Source: Diplolepis rosae (lineage: Eukaryota; Arthropoda; Insecta; Hymenoptera; Diplolepididae). From it: 64,000 nucleotides of DNA. Made by a program: the position numbers and the translations under genes. Every line of letters starts with the position of its first letter. Within the stretch, counting starts at the first letter, position 1. Shown piece after piece: positions 32,800 through 44,576 of the stretch. The notes under the pieces were generated by a model. The model was given only the letters and a program-made list of their open reading frames with translations. It was not told the DNA's origin and searched no databases. The stretch covers positions 3,348,001 to 3,412,000 of the forward strand of contig JAPYXD010000746.1 of assembly GCA_030998225.1 (NCBI GenBank). The letters run 5' to 3'.

Positions 32800-33290
32800 A
32801 TGACGCAAATTGTCGGGTTGCATATCATGCAATGGAACTTTGATGGAGTTATGAACAAGAAAAAAAAATTAAAAGTCATGGTGGGTTGGCAATCGCAATT
32901 AGAAAAGGCATTACTTCCACGAGAATTTCTTCTATTATCAATATTCCCCTTCAACCCCAAATCTTACATTTGTAAGCCCTCAGCTTTACACCCTAAGCAA
33001 TCATGATGTTTGGGATAGCGTTTTGGGGAGCGATCACTATCAAGTGGCCACTTGATTGGGTGTTCGGTTTCCCATATCTAACATTCGCTTGAATATAATT
33101 TAAAAAGAATGAACTAGGCATCAGTTTTCTTTGGTTTTAGAAAAATCAAATTCTGCGCTGACAATTTAGCCTTACTTTCCATAGAAATGAACAGGTTTCG
33201 TCAAGGGCAAGGTCAATGCAGGTCTTTTTTGGATCTCAAGAGAGCTTTTCCTAGTGTTACCTTACAACTGCGTAAATACGAAGTTCCCTT
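32800..33290 (+). pseudogene. Jockey-like LINE remnant: endonuclease and start of reverse transcriptase
   Basis: In shifting frames the sequence shows LHIMQWNFDG (start of an EEP endonuclease), GGLAIAIRKGI, and SPQLYTLSNHDVWDSVLGSDHY (endonuclease end with the GSDH motif). It then shows a reverse-transcriptase block CADNLALLSIEM...FLDLKRAFPSV (motif A). Many frameshifts and deletions make it a relic. The RT block ends at the mariner insertion at 33302 and appears to resume near 35950. Confidence 0.7.
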
Positions 33291-33301
33291 GTTTTAAATT
33301 A

Positions 33302-34587
33302 CCAGGGGTGTTAGTTGAAATTTGCCGGTTTTACTCATAGATGTCGCTAGAGATGTGTATACATTTCTATGATTTGACATCTATGTCATATTTTTCTATG
33401 GACAATAACCTTAAAAAATACACAATTACATTCTGCCAAAATAATAGCATCATAGTTGTTTACCTCAGTGAATATGTCGAGTTTCGTTCCAAGTAAATCG
33501 CATTTGCGGCATTCGTTGCTTTTCTTATTTCATCAAGAGAAAAAAGCAGTTGAAGCTCATCGATTGCTGGTAGAAACTTATGGTGAACATTCTCCAGTGA
33601 TTAAAACATGTGAGACATGATTTCGTCAATTTAAAAGTGGAGATTTCGATTTAACAGACAATGAACATCCTGGTGCAGGGAAAAAGTTCGAAGACGAGGA
33701 ATTGCAGGCGTTATTGGATGACGACCCAACCCAATCGCAACAACAATTGGCACAAACACTAAATGTGACCCGAGGAGCAATTTGTCAACGTTTGAAAGCC
33801 ATGGGAATAATCCAAAAGTATGGAAAATGGGTACCACACCAACTGAACGATAGACAAATGGAAAATCGAATAACCATTTGTGAAATGCTGCTTCAACGGT
33901 TCGAAAGGAAATCTTTTCTGCATCCAATTGTCACGAGGGACGAAAAATGGATTCATTTCGAGAACCCGAAGCGGAAAACATCATGGCTTTCACCTGCTGA
34001 GGTCGGCCCGTCGACTCCAAGGCCAAATCGCTTTGGCCGTAAGACAATGCTCTGTGTTTGGTGGGACCAGTGTGGTGTGGTGGACTTCGAATTATTAAAA
34101 CCTGGTGAGACGGTGAATACGGATCGCTACCGACAACAAATTATCAATTTGAATCATGCGTTGATCGAGAAACGGCCGGAATGGGCCCGATACATGGCAA
34201 AGTTATCCTACAACATGACAACGCACCGTCTCATACCGCTGAAGTGGTGAAGAACACATTAAAAGCATTGAATTGGGAAATATTATCGCACCCGCCGTAC
34301 TCTCCAGACCTCGCCCCGTCCGACTATCACCTTTTCGCATCGATGGGACACTCACTCGCAGAGCAGCGCTTCGCCAATTTTGAAGAAGTCGAAAAATGGC
34401 TCATCGAATGGTATGCTTTGAAAGAGAAAAAGTTTTTTTGGAACTGTATCCATGATTTGCCTGAAACATGGGCAAATTGTGTAGAATCCAATAGTCAATA
34501 CTTTGAATAAATTTTTTTTGAGATTCCCTTGACAATTAAGTGTTTTCTTTATTGAAAAAACCGGCAAACTTCAACTAACACCCCTGG
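33302..34587 (+). mobile_element. Mariner transposon, copy 2 (1286 bp, TA-flanked)
   Basis: Inverse-oriented twin of the element at 29066-30351. The same terminal inverted repeats, the same length and identical internal reading frames are present, with TA at 33300-33301 and 34588-34589. It is inserted in the jockey-like LINE remnant, shortly after its RT motif A. Confidence 0.95.
33474..34510 (+). pseudogene. Mariner transposase (DD34D), defective, copy 2
   Basis: ATG at 33474, in-frame TGA at 33618-33620 (codon 49), the long middle frame to 34250, and a one-base shift near 34180-34200 into the C-terminal frame that ends at 34510. The three catalytic Asp residues lie in TRDEKW, LQHDNA and APSDYH. 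The lesions match those of copy 1 exactly. Confidence 0.92.
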
Positions 34588-35221
34588 TAGGATCAAATGT
34601 TCCTCGCTTAGGGATGAGGATGAGTCAGTAAAGGACACAATGATTAGTAGTGTAAGATAATTTGAATTTAATTAAATGATGAAAATTAATACAAACGTTT
34701 GAAATGTAACTCAATTACATGAACAATAGAATTAATAGATATGCCACAGGCAATAGGTAAAATAAAGGAACAGAGCAAGGGAAAGAGAAGTTCGGTACCT
34801 TTGTAAATCCTTGAAATTGCTTTAATAAGATGGTTCACACAAGTGTGAGTGGATTGTTGTAAAGACCCCCACAGGTGTGACTGCGATGAAATGAGTATCC
34901 CACAGGTGTGACTGCAATAGAATGCGTATCCCACCGATATGACAAAGACAGAGCAATTATTTTTCTTGCACACTGAGTCTAAGATCCTTTCAAAGATTGA
35001 AAAACGGACTACGGTGAATTTATGAATCTCGAATCTTAGGTATAATCTTAAAATGCTCTATATGCGTACTTTACGATGGGAATCCTTTTAAAAGATTTTC
35101 GGGAAACGTCGCACTTTATTTCTGCTCACAAGACCGATTTTAACCCTTGCAGCGTGTCCTTTTTATATTATATTTTTATCTGACGTCATGCATTGCGCAG
35201 TATTCCGCTGTGCGTAACGTA

Positions 35222-35648
35222 CCCTAGCGAACTGGCTGAACGCTAGGTTTACGCTAAAGCGTAAACCTATCGTAAACCTAGTGTAGAGTAGCATTATAAC
35301 TCATGAATGAGGCAAAATAAATAATTAACATGTATTTATCCTTATTCTACGTTAAAAGTAATGTTAATTGGTAATTGAAATATGCAATAATTTTATTTAT
35401 TAGCGCTAAAAATTAAAAAAAAATAATACCTGTCATTGAAAGCAATGCAGTGGTTCACCTTTTGTGGAACGTCTCCACCGTTAAAGTTGACCATTGGTTG
35501 GAGTGAGACACAACTATACTTAATATAAGGATAAAAACATGTTAACTATTTATTTTGCCTCATTCATGAGTTATAATGCTACTTTACGCTAGGTTTACGA
35601 TAGGTTTACTCTACAGCGTAAACCTAGCGTTCAGCCAGTTCGCTAAGG
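35222..35648. mobile_element. Long-armed TA-flanked MITE (427 bp)
   Basis: Arms of about 125 bp starting CCCTAGCGAACTGGCTGAAC (left) and CCTTAGCGAACTGGCTGAAC (right, reverse complement) contain three GTAAACCTA-type repeats. They continue to TCATGAATGAGGCAAAATAAAT. TA lies on each side (35220-35221 and 35649-35650). The 170-bp centre is non-coding. Confidence 0.8.
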
Positions 35649-35762
35649 TAGTTATATCCCTCTATTTCTCATGCTAGTTTTCCCTCTCCTAGTAACATCT
35701 CCAGATTTCTCTTAGACTTAGCTTGTGTCTATGGTACATTTAGATACATCGGGGGACATCAG

Positions 35763-35926
35763 TGTTCGCAGAACGTGCACGTAAACGGCCCCCACCATGG
35801 ACCCTACCAGCTTATGGCTTCTTCCTCGCTCCACAGCCACAGGTTGGTTGAATGAGGAAGACACAATGAGCTCGAAGCATCTATGGTGGGGGCCGTTTAC
35901 GTCCACGTTCTGCGAACACTGGGGGA
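35763..35926. repeat. Inverted repeat with GC-rich arms
   Basis: Arms with GTGTTCGCAGAACGTG and AACGGCCCCCACCAT are repeated in reverse complement at 35888-35926 around a centre of about 85 bp. It is probably another hairpin element and lies inside the split LINE remnant. Confidence 0.55.
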
Positions 35927-35944
35927 CATGGCACTAGTGTTGTT

Positions 35945-36120
35945 CCACGAATCTTGATGGAAATTCCCAATGACGTAGAAATTCCCAAATCTATTGCTAA
36001 ATTCATTTATAATTCTGTAGCTTCTAAACATATCTTTTTTAGTATCAATGGCGAACTGGTTGGGCCTAAGATAAGCACGGTGGGTCTTCCCCAGGGCTGT
36101 ATTTAGAATCTGGTCCTACT
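35945..36120 (+). pseudogene. Jockey-like LINE remnant: reverse-transcriptase middle part
   Basis: One frame reads VEIPKSIAKFIYNSVASKH, then INGELVGPKISTVGLPQGC, the motif-B region of a non-LTR reverse transcriptase (GLPQG), and stops at TAG. It is a logical continuation of the RT fragment ending at 33290. About 2.65 kb of later insertions separate them. Confidence 0.65.
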
Positions 36121-36138
36121 CTCCCCCTTTACACTCGT

Positions 36139-36566
36139 GATCAAGAAGAATTGGCAGAATCATTGAGAGTGACTCAACAAGCTATTTCGAAACGCCTCAA
36201 ATCCATTGGGATGATTTAGAAGCAAGAAAATTAGGTTCCATGCGAGTTGAAGCCAGGAGATTGTTGAACGGTGATAATCCCAAGCGCAGAAAATCATGTG
36301 GAATTCCCGCATATGCTTCGACGTCGACGTCTAGACGGAATATTCATGGTATCAAGGCTATGCTTTCAATTTTGTGGGACCAGCTCGGTGTGGTATATTA
36401 TGAGCTGTTGAAACCGAGTGAAACCATCACAGGGGATCGGTATCGAATGCAATTGATGCGTTTGAGCCGAGAATTGAAGGAGAAACGGCCACAGTACCAA
36501 GAGAGACACGACAAATTTATCCTCCAGCATGACAATGCTCGGCTATACGTCACAAGATCGGTATAA
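36139..36566 (+). pseudogene. Mariner transposase fragment (second lineage)
   Basis: An HTH part (DQEELAESLRVTQQAISKRLKSIGMI) and, in other frames, NPKRRKSCGIPAYASTSTSRR, WDQLGVVYYELLKPSETITGDRY and ILQHDNAR are present. The last contains the second catalytic Asp. The element is frameshifted, its catalytic centre is partly missing, and it stops at a tandem repeat. The lineage differs from the 1286-bp twins. Confidence 0.8.
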
Positions 36567-36612
36567 AATCGGTATAAAATCGGTATAAAATCGGTATAAA
36601 ATCGGTATAAAT
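36557..36612 (+). repeat. Tandem ATCGGTATAAA array
   Basis: Five near-perfect copies of an 11-12-bp unit ATCGGTATAAA(A) directly abut the broken end of the mariner fragment. Confidence 0.85.
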
Positions 36613-38640
36613 CTTCGACATTTTTACTCTTAGAGCGGCTTTGATGGAACCGGAGAACTTAAAACTGAAATTCGCAGAGCTTATTGCCAGCCCCTCTTTG
36701 AATTCCCATACACCGATGGGTGCGTTCTGGGTTGCGTCGTGGCGGGAATACGTGAGGGGGAAGTATACTTTTATTTCTTTTGCTCTCGTGGCAACGCGGG
36801 GCGGGGCACGTTTGTGGGACGACTCCCTGAAATTGAGCTTTGAAATATCTTCAAGCAATATAACCGCCTCCCTGTCATTCCACAGCTTCCCCCTTACTTA
36901 TTTTGGCACAGACCCCGCGCAGACTTGGGTTCCGGTCATGTGTTCTTACGTCCATGTTGGTCCATTTATACTCATAATCTACTTGATCGTGGCGACATAT
37001 ACACGACCAGTAGTCAGTATACAGCCAACGCATGCACATGCGCGCATAACAAGACGACGCAATTTTCGTTTAAGATAGTGTAAAATCTGATAAACTTTAT
37101 ACTGTAATGTACAATATTATTTTTATGTACCTCCGACGCGTAAACTCGTTTTACGCTACAACTGAGAGTAGCGTAATGTTGTGTATTACGATACAGAGGA
37201 ATGAAATGTAAAAATTGAACTGCGTATGCGCCTATTACGATACAGCGGAGCGTAATCTTCTTCTTATTCTTCTTCTTCTTCGTATAGCGTTGGCACCGTA
37301 CTGACAAAGCCTTGTACATTTAAACTGCGCATGCATGTATTACAATACGCTACTACACACAATATCGAGGAAATCAAAATGGCCGGAAGTAGTCGCGAAA
37401 TGTCAAGTGAGATGGGCGATAATCACGGCAATTTCGACTTTTTCAGATTGGATTCGAGTGTACGCATAAAAACTCGTATATGCGCCGAAGTCACATAAAA
37501 TAGAATATGTGCCAATGCACACAATTCGGGTAATTACGAGACTCGCTTAAAATACTCGCAGGACTGATCGCGCCTCGGCTTTGTCTCGGCTTTGCCTCAA
37601 CTACGCATCGGCTACGCCTTGGCTTCAATCTCCTGCGACCATTGTCGCTCGTCACGTAATAACCCTCATTATGCGCTTAGGCAAATAATATACTATTTAA
37701 GTTTTCTCTCTTTTAAACCCCTCGGTTGTAATTAAAACCTTAGAGAAAATTTTTCAAATATTGTTAAATCTTTAGAGTACCCTGTTTTTTAGATTTAACG
37801 CTAAAAAAAAAAAATTATTGTATTAATTTCCATACCTTCAAACTCAAAATGTACCGCAGAATCATAATTAAAACAATGTAAATGACTTTTGTGCTCTTCT
37901 TATTTATATTTGTATGTTTATTCTATGTGGGAGGTAAATGAAATTGATTAGAGTCTGTATGTCCAATAGATATTGATAATATATTTCACAACACGCACAC
38001 ATATAGATTTTGTTAACGTTGCCGATTATAAATAATTGAAATAGTGATTAGAAATAGAAAGTTATAGTTAATATCAAATTGAAAGTGCTTGAATTTCGAA
38101 CAACTGTGACGTGTAAGAAGAGGTCACTAATAGCGAGTTCCGTACATCTTGAATTTGAATAATTTTCATGAACCCCATACAGAGTAGCTTGAGTACCTGA
38201 ATGCATTTTTCTAATGTACTCTTCACGAATTATAAGTCGTGTAATGTAATGATTTCGTGGTAATACAATAGGGTGTTATTGATTTTCTGGAATTCTTGCA
38301 TTTTTGAGTCGCCCACCCACCTTTAGAATATCTTTGTAAAGAAATGGATTTAGAGAGAGTAATTAACTCTCTGAACTGACTGCCTTGCCTTGTGAAAGAT
38401 TTTTAATTTATTTTGAAAAGGCTGCTGCCTGAATGAGTTTGGTGATTGAGAAATCTTAAGAATCTATCTCAGTTTGTGACAGCGGACCATTGAATTTGTC
38501 CAAACCGTTCCAAGATGAAGCGTAATTTTAAAGGACAGAATATTTTCAGGGTCTTCGCCCTGGTAAAATTGCATTTGAGTCCAAGTGGTTTCCTTTGGCA
38601 CAACCACTGAGGCCCATGTTGCCAAAATTTATTTTCCGGA
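36613..38640. other. Repeat-bearing intergenic stretch
   Basis: A GC-richer open frame at 36641-37078 (145 residues) has no recognisable domain and is not called a gene. The block 37110-37695 is an inverse copy of the repeat at 12205-12704. The remainder is AT-rich and empty. Confidence 0.5.
37110..37695. repeat. Interspersed 0.5-kb repeat, copy 2
   Basis: Ordered motifs CGTAAACTCGTTTTACGC, CAGAGGAATGAAATGTAAAA, CTTCTTCTTCTTC, CTTGTACATTT, CATAAAATAGAATATG and CATTGTCGCTCGTCACG are those of the block at 12205-12704 in inverse orientation, and of 53478-53690. Confidence 0.7.
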
Positions 38641-38649
38641 AATCGATGT

Positions 38650-39245
38650 AGAGTCTGGCCTCGTGATAGTGATTCTTGTTCTGGCCGACCTTCGACGACA
38701 AAAACATTGGATAATATTGAGCGGGTGCGACTTGCGATTGAAGGTGATCGTCGATTAACTGTTCGTGAACTAGAAAATGATCTCGGAATACCGAAAACTA
38801 CTGTTTGGGAAATTTTGAACAAGATTTTAGGAATTACTCCCGTGTGTGCCGTGACTGGCTTCTTCACCACGATAACGCGCTAGCGCATTCATTGAATCTT
38901 GTGCAGCAGTTTCTGAGTAAACCTAGTATCGCATTGCTTCGACAACCTCCGTACAGTACCGACATAGCCCCCTGTGACTTTTGGCTGTTTCCAAAACTCA
39001 AAAAACCACTCAAAGGACAGCAATTCGATGACAAAACGACGGTTGAAACTAATGCGACGAGCGTATTCAAGATCATCCCTAAAAGTGAGTTCCAGGACTG
39101 TTTCGAGAAGTGGAAACATCGCTGGAACCGTGTTATTCAATCAAGTGGGGATTACTTTGAAGGATGCCACCCGCCCGATGATGAAGAATAACGCCAGCGC
39201 GGAGATATAAAGGTAGGCCCGATACTTTCCGGACAGACCTCGTAT
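38650..39245 (+). pseudogene. Internally deleted mariner element
   Basis: The N-terminal HTH part reads VRLAIEGDRRLTVRELENDLGIPKTTVWEIL, and a C-terminal part reads LLHHDNALAHS...PPYSTDIAPCDFWLFPKL. These carry the second and third catalytic Asp, 34 residues apart. The linker and the region with the first Asp are missing, and the two parts are out of frame. The right end TTTCCGGACAGACCTCGT resembles a mariner terminal repeat. I did not find a matching left end. Confidence 0.8.
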
Positions 39246-39342
39246 TTTCATACTTTGCGTGACCAGAATGACTTTCTGTTGTAGGTCGCTGAATTCGCCT
39301 TAAAATCGGTAATAATATCATTGAAAAAAAATACATGGTTCC

Positions 39343-40073
39343 ACACAGAGAAAAATAGCATCTGGTCATAATGACTAGGAATAATGTAGTTGGAAATAAA
39401 AAAGTGACTGTAACGAGGGAGACTTGTTGTCGCTACTTGACCCATGGCTACAGTAACATGATTTGTAGCCATGGTAGCCATATTCTGAATACCTGGTCGT
39501 GGCGACTATTTAACATCGTTGAAATTGTCCTTAACTCTTAAACCTAGCTATGTGAACTTGAAACATTGAGTTGTCATAGCTAGAATAACGTAGTCGCTAT
39601 AACCAGTGGAGCAAACTTCACACTCGTTGAATTCGCTGTGTATTGTTTCGAGTAATGCATATTATTTTTCATAGCAACTGATAGCAACTCTTTTGAGAAT
39701 TTGATTTGAAGTGTCGAGCGGCTCGAAACTGTGATTTTAAATCCTACTACTTTTAAAGTTCCAACCCGCTCTACAGATGCCGACAAACAGATTTTCAAAA
39801 GAGGTGCTATGAAAAATACAATGTTCCACGTAGTGATTTCATGCATTTGATTTTAGGAATTTGATTTTACCTAACTTTATAGTTGACACTTACATATAGT
39901 GACTGTGACAACATTACATAGTCGCTGTGACTACATTACTTAGTCACTGCGACCACTTTTAGTACCTACACTGACGGGTCAACCATTGCTTGAATTCAGC
40001 CACAAAAAGTAGTTAAGGACATTTTCAACTACATATATCACGTCACTATGCCCAGGATTTTTTCTCAGTGCAT
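39343..40073. mobile_element. Non-coding element with CAC-GAGAAAAA ends
   Basis: Left end CACAGAGAAAAATAGC and right end (reverse complement CACTGAGAAAAAATCC) are followed on both sides by a GGTCATAATGAC-like block and TAGTTG. Internally the words TAGTCGCTGTGACTACATTA are repeated with variation. No protein is encoded. Confidence 0.5.
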
Positions 40074-40502
40074 TTAAAAAAGTGGAGTTGACCTTGACGT
40101 AGCTTCAGCGCCTCCACCGATAAAAAAATAGAGTGGTCAAGTATGGCGGTCTTCTCGAACACTGAAACTTTTGTCTCAAACATTTTTGGATATGATCAAT
40201 AGTTTGAGTGCTATCGCTCTGTAACACTTTATGTGCTTTACCCTGTATATGTAAGGGAGAGCATGGAGTTTTTGCATGCTCTTAATTTTTAAACCTCTCT
40301 CGAAAAGAAAGGTACGAGGCTGCAAGGAAGGTCTCTCTTTGTGTAAATTGCTTACGTGGTACCCATCACTTCGTAGAACACAAGTGGTATTGGTAGTGTC
40401 AGAGATGATCTGTCATTGGATATGTATGGGAAGGAATCTTATTTTTTAAATTTTTCGATAAAGAAGTTCTTATTGAAAAAATGTTATGGTTGAAATTATG
40501 TA

Positions 40503-40696
40503 CACTCTAAAAACAAGTGTGTTACTTCTACACGTGAATCACGATAGTAACTTTTTAGGCATTTGAAGTGTGTATTTTCAATACACATTACAAACATAAC
40601 ATTTAATTTTCAAACACTTTAACGTTTTGTACCCGAAAAATTTAGTTGGCAATGTTTAGTAAGTACACATTTCACTACACACTTGTTTTTAGTGTG
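40503..40696. mobile_element. TA-flanked MITE (194 bp)
   Basis: Ends CACTCTAAAAACAAGTGTG and (reverse complement) CACACTAAAAACAAGTGTG, with TA at 40501-40502 and 40697-40698. The interior has further short inverted words around GTGTATTTTCAATACAC. Confidence 0.7.
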
Positions 40697-40836
40697 TATG
40701 TAAAGTCAATTAAATTAAGTAATAAATTTGACTAATTTTCATAAGGTCTAATTCCCATCCATTTTTAATGGGAGCAATACCACCAGTCTTCCACGAAGTG
40801 AAGTTTGCTGTCCATGGAAGTGGTGAAAATGCTGCT

Positions 40837-40837
<1 letters not shown>

Positions 40838-40868
<31 letters not shown>
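40838..40868 (+). repeat. TAA microsatellite
   Basis: About ten TAA units (AATAATAATAA) in a short run upstream of the TACC-type gene. Confidence 0.8.
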
Positions 40869-41103
40869 GTAACAATCGATATTGATGTTATATCGATAGA
40901 TATACAAACAAAACAAAAAAACTTTCTTAGGTATGTTGTTCATTCTTTCATTCATTAATACTCATTCGCTTCAGTTCGCATTTCTTTACATTTACTGCGT
41001 GTCAGTACATATCTGACAAATTACTTTTATCTCAAATTCTCTCGGATATTAAGGTTGCAAGAAATTGTTCACACGTGTAAAAAAGAAAACTAGATTCTTA
41101 AAC

Positions 41104-44100
41104 ATGTCACAAGAAACACCGAGGTCATCAGCTGGTGTTTCTACACCTAGAACTTACACTGAAATTTACAATAATTTAGATATTTTTAAAGAGACGGACT
41201 ATCAAAAATCATTGAGTAAATCGATCCACAATAATCTTAAAGTAAGTTTTAGTCATTTTAAAATGCTGACATTTTTTCTTGAAAACCGTAAAAAATAAAT
41301 TTGTTCAGAATAATATAATACTTTACTTTATAAAACTAATATTTCTTTTCGATTTTATTATTTGAATCTTTGATTATTTGGCAAAACAATATTTCTTTTA
41401 GGATTGGCCTCACGAAATTCCAGAACGTGGATCTTCTTGTGGAGATTTTGGGGTAAAGATAAAATAAGATAAAATTCATTAATGCATTATTTTCAATGAA
41501 TTTTAAAATGACATATTTTCTACTTAGTGACTAATCGTTTCATTGAGTAGTACCTAAACGAATAGAATTCTTTAAATCAGGCATTTCTCGAAAAGAAAAG
41601 TGATATTCTTTTGGATAAAAACAGTTGTGCTGAATCTGAATGGAACTTTTCACACAAACTCGAAAACCTGGGAAAAAAATTAGCGCGCGAAAGCCACATA
41701 AGGAATCAGCAGACGTAAGAAAGATGATCTCTTTAATTTAATTTTATTTAGCAAAAGTTTCATTTTTAAATGTAAGTTTATCTGTTTTTGTTTTCTACTC
41801 TAGCAAATTGAGAATCAGCATTATTAATTTTATTTTAAGGAGGATTATAACAGAACTTGAATTTGAAACTCAAGAGCGACTGACTTTAAAAAACAAATAC
41901 ATAGAAAACCTTAAACAAGAGAAACGACAAACAGAAGCTGAGTGCGCTAAATTGAAGGATCAATTGGAGATCACATCTAGGCATTTGGATAACCTTGGAA
42001 CATCATTTAATGATGTCCATATGTAATTTAAATATTTTTAAATATTAAAAATTAAACTATCTTTTGAAAAATTAATGTCAATTTTTTTAAAAGTCCAAGG
42101 TACCGTTTCTAATTTTATTTTTCTAGTTCTATAGGCTGTGATATTTTGTTCTTTATTCAGAAAAAATATTTGATTAAATCAAAGAAAATTATTCATTTGA
42201 AAGACTTTCTTTGATTTAAGAAAATGATTTATTTGAATTAAATAAAATTTGTTTGCTTCAAACAAAACATCTTTGAATCAAATAAAAGTTTGTTCAAATC
42301 AAATAAATGTCTGCCTTCTTGAATCAAACAAATTATATCTTTGATCATATACAAATGTAACAATTTGTTTGATTTGAAAAAAAAAACAAATCTTTTTTCT
42401 GAGTGTAGAAAAATTAAAGAACAAAATATCATGAGTATTAAACAGTGCATGATATTCAAAAACGATAAATCCTTTTATTTCTTTCTTTGATACTTCAATT
42501 CGAATAAGAATGAAAGTTTATCAGTCTATTAAGAGTTAGTGTCTTCATTAATTCTACCCTGATGAAAATTTCGGATCATAATTCAATCTAAGCCATTTCA
42601 AATTATTCTGAACCAATCCAAAAAATATTTTGAACTTCGTTCGATGCAAATTGGTTGTAAATCAATGCGATCCAATCCGAGACTTCAATCCGGTTAGATC
42701 CGAACTCAGTTTTTAGTCGTGATAACTCGCTCGGATTGAATTCCAATCGAAACCATTTGCTAAGGTACATCTTATACTCAAGAAAATTGAAAATAATATT
42801 GTCAAAATTATTTCTCAGGAAGTATGAAAAAGCCAAGCAGACAATTCAGATACTACAGAGAAACGTTGAAATTTTAAAGGAGAGCATCTCAGAACACGAG
42901 GGATGTATAAGACAAAAGCATAGTCAATATTTGCAATTGAAGGAACATGCAATCGAAAGATTGAATTAGTAAGTGTTAAGATTATTGTGATTAAAATCAA
43001 TTTAATTCATAAATAACGTAAATTAGTTTGAAGTTTAAATCACACTTCCCAATCCTCTGATATTGATAGTTCCTCGGCATCAGCATTATACACATACACT
43101 GATAAAAAAATGCTATTGAATCAAAAGCATTTCTTTCTAAAAGCATGTATACTATAAATTCATAAAAATATACTATAAGAACCAATAAATATGTTATTAA
43201 TTCTATAGCATATTGATTTGAATCCGTGATATACATGCTTTTGGAAAGAAATGCTATTGATCCAATAGCATTTTTTTCTCAGTCTATGTATATTGTATAC
43301 AGAAAGATATTTCGAGAGGATCAAGGTATTAGGAAGATCATCTTAAAAGGACATTAACTCTATTTGGAAAGCAATTTTATCTGCACATATAATTGGGTTA
43401 CGATTCCTGAAGCAATTAAGTTTAATGATCTTGATACTTATGCACACTTATTTGTGTATTTTATGTGGATACATACCAGGGTGGGCCGAACAAATACTTT
43501 TTTTCGAGAAGCGTATTAGAATTAAAAGTAGAAATTATTGCGGCCAGTGCAAACAGAAAACGAGTAACAATTAAAATTATAATCCATTAATATCTTCTGA
43601 ACTGAGAAAGATTGAAACTTTTTTTTATTTTTTTCTGACATAGTTCATGGTAATGAATAACTCATTAATTAAAATTGAAACATATTCCTTATATTTCATT
43701 TATTATTTATTTATGATATATTTAAAAAAATATATTGTATTTTAATTTTTTCGTGAATGTGTTAAAACTACTAAACAATAATGGGATCAACGGACGTTAC
43801 AAAAAAGTATAATTTCTGAAAATCAATTATGAAAAAAAAATCACATCAGCTCAGGCTTGAACCGGAAGTCTCCCAATTTCATACCGAATAGGTTACCAAT
43901 TATAATACGTCACCATCGTGTAATAAGAAATTCCTTTATTATTATTATATAAATACGCATTCTCAATATTTCAAGATACAAGTAAAATTAAATTATTTGT
44001 ATGAAACTTGAAAATAGCCAAACAGTATTATTTAGAAATTATCAAGAGCTATTTTATCTAGTGCTTTAGTTAGATTAAGACGGGTGTAATCAAAGATAAT

Positions 44101-44532
44101 AGCTTGTTTCTGACAAAAAGAAAATTAATCACGAAATAATGCAATTTCTAGTGCCAATGTACAGTTGGATTTGATGGAAAGAAAGTTCTCACTAGAAGTT
44201 TCAAAATTACGGGCAACTGTTAATGAATCTGAACTTCATGTTCGAACCTTATCAGAAAAACTGAAACGCAAAAATCGAGAGAACACTGAGTTAATTAGGT
44301 GGGTGAAAAAAATCGTTAAAAATAAAAAATAAAAGATAAATATTTTTTTAATTCAAAAACTTGTTCAAAATCTATATTATTTATGTTTGATATTTTTCAT
44401 ATTCGTTTCAGTATTTGTGAAGGTTTAATAAGCAGAATGGATCATACTGCAAATATTTCCATAAAAAACATTATGGATGACTTTGGCAAAGAGCTCGTAA
44501 ATTTAAGTGATAAAAATAAGAATATTTCATAA
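41104..44532 (+). CDS. TACC-family coiled-coil protein, seven exons, 319 residues
   Basis: Seven exons join in a single frame of exactly 320 codons: 41104-41241, 41402-41452, 41581-41714, 41804-42022, 42819-42968, 44152-44298, 44412-44532, all with GT/AG introns. From about residue 130 the protein is continuous coiled coil. The blocks YLQLKEHAIERLNYAN, LSEKLKRKNRENTELI and ICEGLISRMD match the hallmark C-terminal TACC domain. TACC proteins bind XMAP215/Msps-type microtubule polymerases and Aurora A and act at centrosomes and spindles. The protein is short, and the acidic SPD-type N-terminal repeats of longer TACC proteins are absent, so further 5' exons or a short isoform are possible. The in-frame ATG at 41104 is chosen; reading continues upstream to 41065. 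Unlike human TACC3, about 30 residues follow the conserved end. Introns 4 and 5 carry hairpin and SINE-like insertions. Confidence 0.82.
42141..42429. mobile_element. Hairpin element in intron 4 of the TACC-type gene
   Basis: ATATTTTGTTCTTTA at 42141 is repeated as its exact reverse complement at 42415-42429. The interior is full of TTTGATT/AATCAAA words. It is AT-rich, non-coding and intronic. Confidence 0.55.
43097..43284. mobile_element. TA-flanked MITE in intron 5 of the TACC-type gene
   Basis: The left arm (CACTGATAAAAAAATGCTATTGAATC...AAGCATTTCTTTC) and the right arm (reverse complement GACTGAGAAAAAAATGCTATTGGATC) extend over about 55 bp. TA lies at 43095-43096 and 43285-43286. Confidence 0.75.
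43845..43935 (-). repeat. tRNA-like SINE head in intron 5 of the TACC-type gene
   Basis: Read on the minus strand it contains ATTGGTAACC (A-box-like) and CCGGTTCAAGCCTGAG (B-box-like), 35 bases apart, followed by a T-rich tail. It is a weak candidate. Confidence 0.35.
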
Positions 44533-44576
44533 ATTAACTTTGCTATTTTGAAAATATTGAAGATTGATTATTATTC

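Noticed and set aside
36641..37078. Open frame of 145 codons
   Set aside because: No recognisable domain, atypical composition and mobile-element surroundings. It may be part of an unrecognised repeat.
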